Positions 57,000 through 64,000 of a stretch of 64,000 nucleotides of DNA are shown one piece after another. Made by a program: the position numbers and the translations under genes. The DNA comes from Stenurella melanura (lineage: Eukaryota > Arthropoda > Insecta > Coleoptera > Cerambycidae), in the NCBI GenBank assembly GCA_963583905.1, contig CAUZXK010000157.1, forward strand, positions 62,001 through 126,000. The letters run 5' to 3'. Under the pieces are notes generated by a model. That model had not been told where the DNA came from. It was given only the letters and a program-made list of their open reading frames with translations, and did no database searches. The first letter of the stretch is position 1. Every line of letters begins with the position of its first letter.

Positions 57000-58080
57000 T
57001 TTCTTAGGTAGCGGTTTTCTTAAAATTTGTTATTATAAATCTGTTCTCATTATCACATCAACAGATTGTCTCATTTTTGCACACGAAATTCGTATAAATA
57101 AAAACATTCTTACAAACGCGTCTCAGTGCATCCCTCATAGAGTGTCTAATAGCGCTCTGACATACGGATCCTGATAATGAGTGAACAGTCATCTTTATGG
57201 CTTTCCACACTTCTTCACGTCCCTTTAGGCATGAAGTCGAATTGAGAATCTTCTCACTTTAAAGAATTATTGAAGTTGGCGAACAAGAACGATGTTTCGA
57301 CAAAATATTATAATTATAATAATAATATTTTGAGTAATCCAAAATATGCATTATTTTGGAAACTATTAGGTTAGACTATTTTATCAACTTTTCTTTCTCT
57401 TAGTACTACTTTTAATATAGAATGCAATGACCTGGAGAGTCCACAATTTTGTGATTCTGTTCCTTTTAGTTTCAATCATTTCATGATGATAACAAGATGG
57501 TTGGCGAAATGTGCGTCGACTGTTATTATTAAAGTGCTCTGTTCAAGTATTTTGGTGTTTATGGAAATTACTTCAGAGACAGTGTCATACCGAAGGTTCC
57601 AGCTTCCCTTAGAATCAAAATATAGGCCATATACTAGAAAAAAATCCAGTTGCTTTCCACATCTCCTAACGCGATATGATGACGCTTAATAAATAGTTTA
57701 AAATATTATATTGAAATATAGATAGTTCAATGTACTGTGAGTAATTATGCGATATCTGTATGAGTATTACAAGACCACTGCGGTTTTATATAGATATTCA
57801 GAGTATGTAGAGATGGCGTCGAGGAAAATTTAATTAGGTCGTGCATTAAGTTAATTAATCAGCATATATAATTAATTATAATTAAAATTTACTAAAGGGA
57901 ACTATTTAAATATACCATAAATATAACATAAATACCTGACGCGAGCACGTATCGACATAGGCGCACGCAAGCAATTTAAAAAAATTAAAAGTAATATATG
58001 CCTCTACTCTTACCCGGACTTATTCCCCTTACTACTATTTTGCGTCTTATATTTGAAATTTGATATCACTGGAATAATTC
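57000..58080. other. No gene seen
   Basis: AT-rich sequence. Small open frames lack recognisable motifs. Confidence 0.5.
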
Positions 58081-58085
58081 TCACC

Positions 58086-58980
58086 CAGGAAGATACACAC
58101 ATCCACGTAGTGAATTGGAAGTACAGTAGTCGTAAAAAAAATCTTTTTTTTTTGTTGGAATAGGTTTAGAGTGTCATGAAACGTCAAGATTTTAAATTTG
58201 AACGAAAAAATGTTTCTGTCTGTCTGTAACTTTTTTGTCTGCACGTTTTCTCTGGATCGGTTTTAGATATTGACTTGAAATTTTGTACACGTATGTATTA
58301 TAATGAGATCTGGAACTAGATTGTTTTTTGAACATATCCGATGAAGGGTTGGGGGTAAATAGGGGAAAAAAGGTAAAGCAAGCTGGTAAAAGTACAGAAA
58401 CTTGGGATTTGTTGTATATACTAGAAGCGTGGGCCTCAGATTTTTTTACAACATATTTCAACCCCTCCACCTCCCCCATTCCATTATTAACACTTTGACT
58501 GCTGATGACGTCTAGAGGCGTCATCTCCGTACTAGCTTTCAATGCTCATGACGCCTTCAGGCTTCATAACGCCCAAGGACGTCATGAGCAAAAAGTGTAG
58601 ATTTCATGAGTGCGCGTGACGCCTTTGGACATTATGCTTTTTTTGTTAATTTTTGCTGTAATTTTTTTTAAAGGTTATATTTTTGGAAATATCTTGCCAA
58701 AACCAGTACACGTGCAATAGAAAAACAAATTTGATTAGGTTGGCCACCAGGTCATATAGAGGCCATATTACATCAGCAGTCAAAGTGTTAAAGGGGTTGA
58801 TAAAATAAAACTGAGACATTCACTTGAAATTTGGTACATGTAGGTATATATTATAACGACATTCGGAACTAAATTGTATTTTGATATTATTCCGTTGAAG
58901 GGTTGGGGTTAAAAAGGGGTAAATAGGGGAAAATAAGTAAAGCAAGCTGGTAAGAGTACAGAAACTTGGGATTTAGTGGA
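58086..58980. mobile_element. 250-bp-repeat element (copy 4), truncated
   Basis: Begins with the ACACATCCACGTAGTG-type end and contains the GTCTGTCTGTAAC and TTGTACACGTATGTATTATAA phrases of copy 1 in reverse orientation. It breaks off near 58980 without the opposite end. It carries the 297-bp MITE insertion. Confidence 0.7.
58491..58787. mobile_element. TTAA-flanked 297-bp MITE (piggyBac-like)
   Basis: Perfect 17-bp inverted ends CACTTTGACTGCTGATG (58491-58507 and the inverse at 58771-58787) are flanked by TTAA on both sides (58487-58490 and 58788-58791). The flanking repeat resumes without loss. TTAA target choice is the hallmark of piggyBac-type transposases. The ends do not begin with the more familiar CCC, so the family is an inference. 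There is no coding capacity. Inside the left half are about four short GACGTC/GACGCC palindromic modules. Confidence 0.8.
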
Positions 58981-58984
58981 TGAC

Positions 58985-61900
58985 CGCTCTGTATATTTTT
59001 TTGACCAAAAGTTATCAGGTTTTTTTTAATAATAGTGATATCTACATTCCGATTATTATTCTCATGTGTCGTTTCATAGTTGATAATTTTTTAGGGTGTC
59101 CGCCTTGTATAAATAAAGAAGAAAGTTCTGTGTAAATGTCTTTACCGATTTTTTTTTCTCCTTCCCTTGGCTTTGGATAAACCATCATCCAGTAGCTTTT
59201 GATTTATAATATATTGATGCACATGCAAACAAAACTTATTCAGCGTGTTCTGACATTTAATCATATCTGTTTTTCCATATGCACTACTCTAAAACAAAAC
59301 TATACAACAATGTTCATACATGCTACTCATACGTGTAAATGCACACATACATAGACCAATGCGTACCCAATCTATCCACCACCGGGACTAATCTATTTAT
59401 TTTAAAAAAATATTTATAAATTTTTTCTTGGACGATTTTACACGCAAAAAAATTGAGACCAATCCATTGTGTTCAAGTGTTTCGAGGCCCTTTCAAAGGC
59501 AATGTGGCTATAAAAGATCCACACCATTACAGGAAATCATATTAATGTTTTTTCCACCAAATTCTTTTTAATATATATTTTATGAGTTTGTCACACACAA
59601 AGACATTTTATTTATCTTAGCTAATGTTTAACTGATTGATTAAACTTAATTTATAATATTTTCAGCACTTTTCAAGTACACATATGTGATGCTCATGGTA
59701 CGTTAAATTTTGTTTATTTTCACAAACCTTATTTTGGCTGCTTATGTGGCAATGGATTTAAACTAAATAAATATATTTCTATATAATAATCTGAGAGAAC
59801 ATATAGATTCTTTAAAATAGTTTAATTTCCGACACGAGGAATTACATGTTTGTTTGTTTTGCTTCTGTTTATGACATCACATTAGGATTAATTATAAAGA
59901 AATATAAATGTGAGATACTCTGGTGATAGAGGTATGCGAATCTGTATATTTATTCAGAGAGAAGTGTTAAAATTGAATTTCTATAATATGCATCTGGCAT
60001 AAGTTACAAAGATAAATAGATAGTGTGTGTCCCACTTTTCATAAAGACAGATGTACGGGTAGGCATGCAAATTGGCAACCAATACAATAATACAAAGTAC
60101 TGAAAAATCAATAATTAAAAAAAGAACAAAAAACATGCCTTTAAACACAAACTGATACTGTTAAGAGTGGGTATGCCGTCTAAAAATCAGAAATAAATTA
60201 CTCTCAAACGCCGCCCCGTCCGCGACAAATTATAATTAGACCATTGCAGTTACGAAATTTGTACAGGCGAAAAATAGAAGATAACATATCAATCTAGGTT
60301 TGTATCTTTTTAATATTTTGAGAAAAAATGGTATTAATTAATAAGATTTGTTTCAATTAGCAGCAAATTGCTGATTTTTTAAAAAATATTTAGAATCAAA
60401 ATATGAGAAAAAGGACTCGATACAAACCTTCATTCATGTTTTCTGTGTATCGTACTATTTTTATTTTTCCAAAAAACATAATACTTTTTGCAAAAACATG
60501 TATAGCACGGAACCGTGCAAAGGCACATTTTGCAACAAATGTTACACTGATACGAGCTCCCTCTGGATTTATTATTGTTTAAGCTCCGCCCTTCACCTAG
60601 AATTATTTTATGAATGAGAAAATATAACGAGGGAACGAAATAAGAAATTAAACCAAATCATTTCTAATAACACGGGACGCCCAATAAAATACCAAATTCC
60701 ATTAATTTACTATTATACTTAACAGGTACTCTACTCTTTGATTATACTACAAGTACGGAATTATAACAATATAGTAACTAGTTATATGTAGCCACCCATG
60801 CACTAACAATAATGTGTAATTGTGTTTCAATTCTTCTTTATAAAATGGTGGTATGCTGGTATATTTGAAAACATTTATTGGACAATACAATTGATACTAA
60901 ATTTTAAAGATGTGTTCTTGTCGTAAACACATGAATATATAATTATAAGGGGCGATGCGATTTGCAATGAAAGGAGTTAGAAACACAAAAGTAAAGCGCA
61001 CATTTTCCCATTTTCTCATCAAGTCACACGCATCAGTTTGTTGCATTAGACCAAGTAACAGGATTTTTTTCATAATAACTTTTATTTCTGGGAAAAATTG
61101 AAAGAAATGTTTGGGATAAAAACTGTCGGCAGTAAAGTTATCTATCGATCTGTCAAAATAATGAAATCTAGGCTCAAAATGTAAAAAGAAACAGAGAAAC
61201 CAACTTACTCCTTTAAACCCGAAAATATTTTCCAGAAAAAAGCAACTTCGTAAAAATTTAACAAATCAGAGCTAAAAGTATTGTCCAGAAGGTGATGTGG
61301 ACCGATGTTGAAAATATTTTCTTGTTGAGATCGCGTACCAATGTAGACGTTCTAAGACTCAAGTTGCAGCTTTTTATCTCTGCTTTAAAAATTTGTAGAG
61401 AAAACATTTTTGAATACAAATTTTAGCCATCTTTTTTACTTTTAAAATTTTGCAAATTTTTAGAATCGCTCTGACATTCGTATTTAAAAAAAATGCACTA
61501 TTTAATTTCATTGATACAAATAATTGATGCTTTGGATTTTTAAAATCTAACCAGTAAAACCAGAGATATCCATATTTTTGAGAAATAACCTACTATGTCT
61601 GAAGTTATTAATGATATTTTGATGCGGGGTTTAGTTTAAAACATCTATCATTAAACTTTTGTCTACTATAAAAGCAAATTTGTAAGTTCTCCCCATCCAT
61701 ATATTTTTTAAGAAAATATGAATAATAATTCGTAAAACTAAGTGTACACCAGGCAAGTTATTTTATATAATATGTGCTAATATGTGATATGTGCTAAGTA
61801 TATAACACTAGTTCCTTGGTCAAATCGAGAACTACTACTCATAGAAAGTAAAATTTCAAATAAAAGGTTGCCTCTATCCTTAATCTTTATTTATTCTCGA

Positions 61901-62940
61901 TATATTTACTTGTTACTGACTTCGAAAAATTGGCATTTGCTAGCTACATTTACGTCTGCAAATTTCAGGTTAGGGTTGTAAAGAAATTCTTATTTTATAC
62001 TATATACTATCAAAACAGTACCTGAGAGGTCAATCACTTGTAGAAATTACATGAACTGCCGAGACTGCCTTGCCTGCGGCGCCTGCGTAACTCCAACCAG
62101 CCGCACTTGCAAGGCTTTCAATTATATGACCGCCACTGCCATGGCTGCCGACAGCCTGCCTAAAATTCGGAGAACGAGTGCCGACGGTGGTTTACCTCTC
62201 GATAGACAAGTAGTGAATTTCATAATGATCCGTTGAATAGTTTAATGCTTATAAATAATTACTTATCACTGATTTTCTGCGAATCATTTCTCTTATTCTC
62301 AGCGTCTATTGGATGTATAACAATAATAATTAAAATTATTTTTTTGTTTAACTTGCCATAATTCAAAAAACGAAAACATTAATGGATCTCAATTTTACTA
62401 TGTCATCACTACATATTTATTAATGAACTGTGGTAATATGAAGGTCAAATTTTAATAATTGTAAAAAATACGTTTTTTTTCAAAAACCATGTCGATAAAA
62501 TGTGAGTATTTGCAAGGATCAGTTAACGAACGGAAAACCCTTTAAGTCTATGCTAAGAAGAAATAGAGATGGAGACACCTTTTTTATTTGAAACTTTTTT
62601 TCTGTTTAACAGTTTCTAAGAATATCGCGTATAGACAAATTAGACCAATAAATAACTAATACTATACGCATAACACTTATTGGATAAAACAACTTGCGTG
62701 GTGTATATTTTTGATTTTAACAATGGTTGCCAATTTTTGTTTATTGGTAAACTACCATTATTTGAGGGAGACTACAAAATAAAAATTCAAGAAGTCCTGA
62801 GGAATCCCCTGAGGATCCAAGAGTTTAAATTTTGATTTGTTGAATGATGTGACAGCTAAAGCTTTACACATACGAAAACTAAACAACATTAAAATGTTAA
62901 GTTTTCCATTTAGTAATAAACAAGAATTAGTACTATAATA
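58985..62940. other. No gene seen
   Basis: About 4 kb of AT-rich sequence without recognisable genes. One locally GC-rich, CTGCC-rich stretch at 62050-62200 has a 61-codon Cys-rich frame (62051-62236) that I do not recognise. About 62665-62700 shares a dispersed phrase with 20490-20530. Confidence 0.5.
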
Positions 62941-62947
62941 ACAAACA

Positions 62948-63156
62948 AGACTGCAGCTACGGACACGTATTTCGGAGTTATTGCTCTTCATATATGGCAC
63001 ATGAAGTACGAAGGTACAAAATAGAGTACCTACAATATACTGTGCTTTCCTATCTTTGTTGGTCTTGCTTTTAACAATATAACAATATTATTTATGCCAT
63101 GCTACGCTGATGAGGAGCAATAACTCTGAAACGTGTGTCCGTAGCTGCAATATTGC
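62948..63156. repeat. Hairpin-like inverted repeat, ~57-bp arms
   Basis: Left arm 62948-63004 contains TGCAGCTACGGACAC and GGAGTTATTGCTC. The inverse occurs in 63093-63156. The spacer is about 90 bp. Confidence 0.7.
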
Positions 63157-63159
63157 ATA

Positions 63160-63680
63160 CCACTAATTTTTGTTTATAATTTTTATCGGACCTTATCAAC
63201 TCTTATTATTTTTATTTAATATCATTATTTCCTTATTGACGATTATTATTAATTAATGCAGATTACTAATTATTGAATATCTTTTCCATTATGCAAAAAT
63301 ATAGATATACTCGTATACTCCATATTACAAATTAAAATTCTAGGGAAGCATAATACCTAGCCGTCTAAATTATAAATACTGTATTTATTGAAGGAATAAT
63401 ATGTTAAAAACGCATTTAGGTTAGAATGATAGGATAGATGTGTCGGGTGTCGGCATAACCTTTGAGCTTTGGCAGGTAGAATTTATATACAATCATGAAC
63501 TAATTTCGAGCTTATACGTAAGTGGAATCGCGGTCATTCATTTCTATTTACTACTACATAGTACTATAAACACATAAAATAATATTTTATCGTTTTTAAA
63601 GGACCGCCCACTGGAGTTTCCCTTTCATCTCCCCTGTTGCAAATTTTAGCAGCTTGTCGAGGCATACCTACTCTTAGCAC
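63160..63680. other. No gene seen
   Basis: AT-rich, without recognisable features. Confidence 0.5.
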
Positions 63681-63683
63681 TAA

Positions 63684-63849
63684 AAAGAAGAAAATAATGT
63701 TCATATTAACAAAATTATGTTAGTGAACATAAAAGCGTGGGGCGCCGAACGAGTAAAATTTTCTGTTTTTCCAGGTATCTTGAGCGCCCTACGCTTTTAT
63801 GTATATTCACACACTTATTGTTATTATTAACATTATTTTCTTCTTTTAA
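63684..63849. repeat. Hairpin MITE-like inverted repeat
   Basis: AAAAGAAGAAAATAATGTT on the left pairs with AACATTATTTTCTTCTTTT on the right. ATAAAAGCGTGGGGCGC pairs with GCGCCCTACGCTTTTAT nearer the loop. The loop is about 35 bp. A related phrase lies near 9625-9670. Confidence 0.75.
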
Positions 63850-64000
63850 CTGTATTGAAGTAATCAATCGAAAACCGAATGGAAGTATTGTATTCGAGAA
63901 AAAATCACCCTCCGAGATTTCTTCGAATTTTCACGATTCAGATCATGTAGATTACGAAAATATAGGTTTTTCAATTCCATCAGTTAGTCAGTCTGTCCGT

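Noticed and set aside
62051..62236. Cys-rich 61-codon frame
   Set aside because: Locally GC-rich and CTGCC-repetitive, with no known motif and no flanking gene structure.
63980..64000. Start of another 250-bp-repeat element at the window edge (CAGTCTGTCCGT)
   Set aside because: Too short before the window ends to support a call.

Overview
The window is AT-rich eukaryotic DNA that I read as arthropod, most likely insect. The reasons are its mix of mobile elements: a Tc1/mariner DD41D element, PIF/Harbinger, Ty3/gypsy, RTE-like, CR1/jockey-like and restriction-endonuclease-type non-LTR elements, a TTAA-flanked MITE, tRNA-derived SINEs and many foldback elements. I found no host protein-coding gene and no rRNA, functional tRNA or CRISPR array that I can support. 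Almost every long reading frame belongs to a mobile element.

Layout. 0-10 kb: decayed non-LTR fragments, a 2.4-kb element with inverted ends, two SINE heads and a hairpin MITE. 10.6-12.6 kb: a 2-kb element with inverted ends and about seven 250-bp internal repeats. 12.7-14.9 kb: an unidentified decayed coding remnant and a dead mariner-type transposase. 15.4-19.4 kb: a 1.5-kb element with inverted ends and two foldback elements. 22-24.3 kb: a SINE and a 1.1-kb foldback. 25.6-27.9 kb: an RTE-type fragment and a separate RNase H fragment. 28.5-35.0 kb: a CR1/jockey-like retrotransposon on the minus strand, split by a 3.2-kb Harbinger transposon with a TAA target duplication. 35.4-38.5 kb: nearly identical 614-bp tandem repeats that then run in reverse, between 12-bp direct repeats. 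39.5-48.3 kb: a complete, very young Ty3/gypsy LTR retrotransposon (1,412-bp LTRs, gag and pol on the minus strand, 4-bp target duplication) inside an older hairpin element. 49.6-51.5 kb: a decayed non-LTR element with a restriction-like endonuclease, plus an inverted tail. 53.2-57.0 kb: a second copy of the 250-bp-repeat element, holding a complete DD41D transposon with an intact transposase. 58.1-59.0 kb: a further copy holding a 297-bp TTAA-flanked MITE. 59-64 kb: mostly featureless AT-rich DNA with two hairpins.

The most interesting points are these. (1) The Harbinger element's two genes lie on opposite strands and are interlocked: by predicted splice sites, an exon of each sits inside an intron of the other. 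(2) The DD41D element looks structurally complete, with about 565-bp inverted ends and an intact triad. Its empty site can be reconstructed from sibling repeats in the same window. (3) The 614-bp tandem and inverted array is very uniform. (4) The young gypsy element is rich in the tetranucleotide CGGT (plus strand) and has lost an RNase H catalytic aspartate. All of this was read by eye. Family assignments come from motif recognition, not from a database search.
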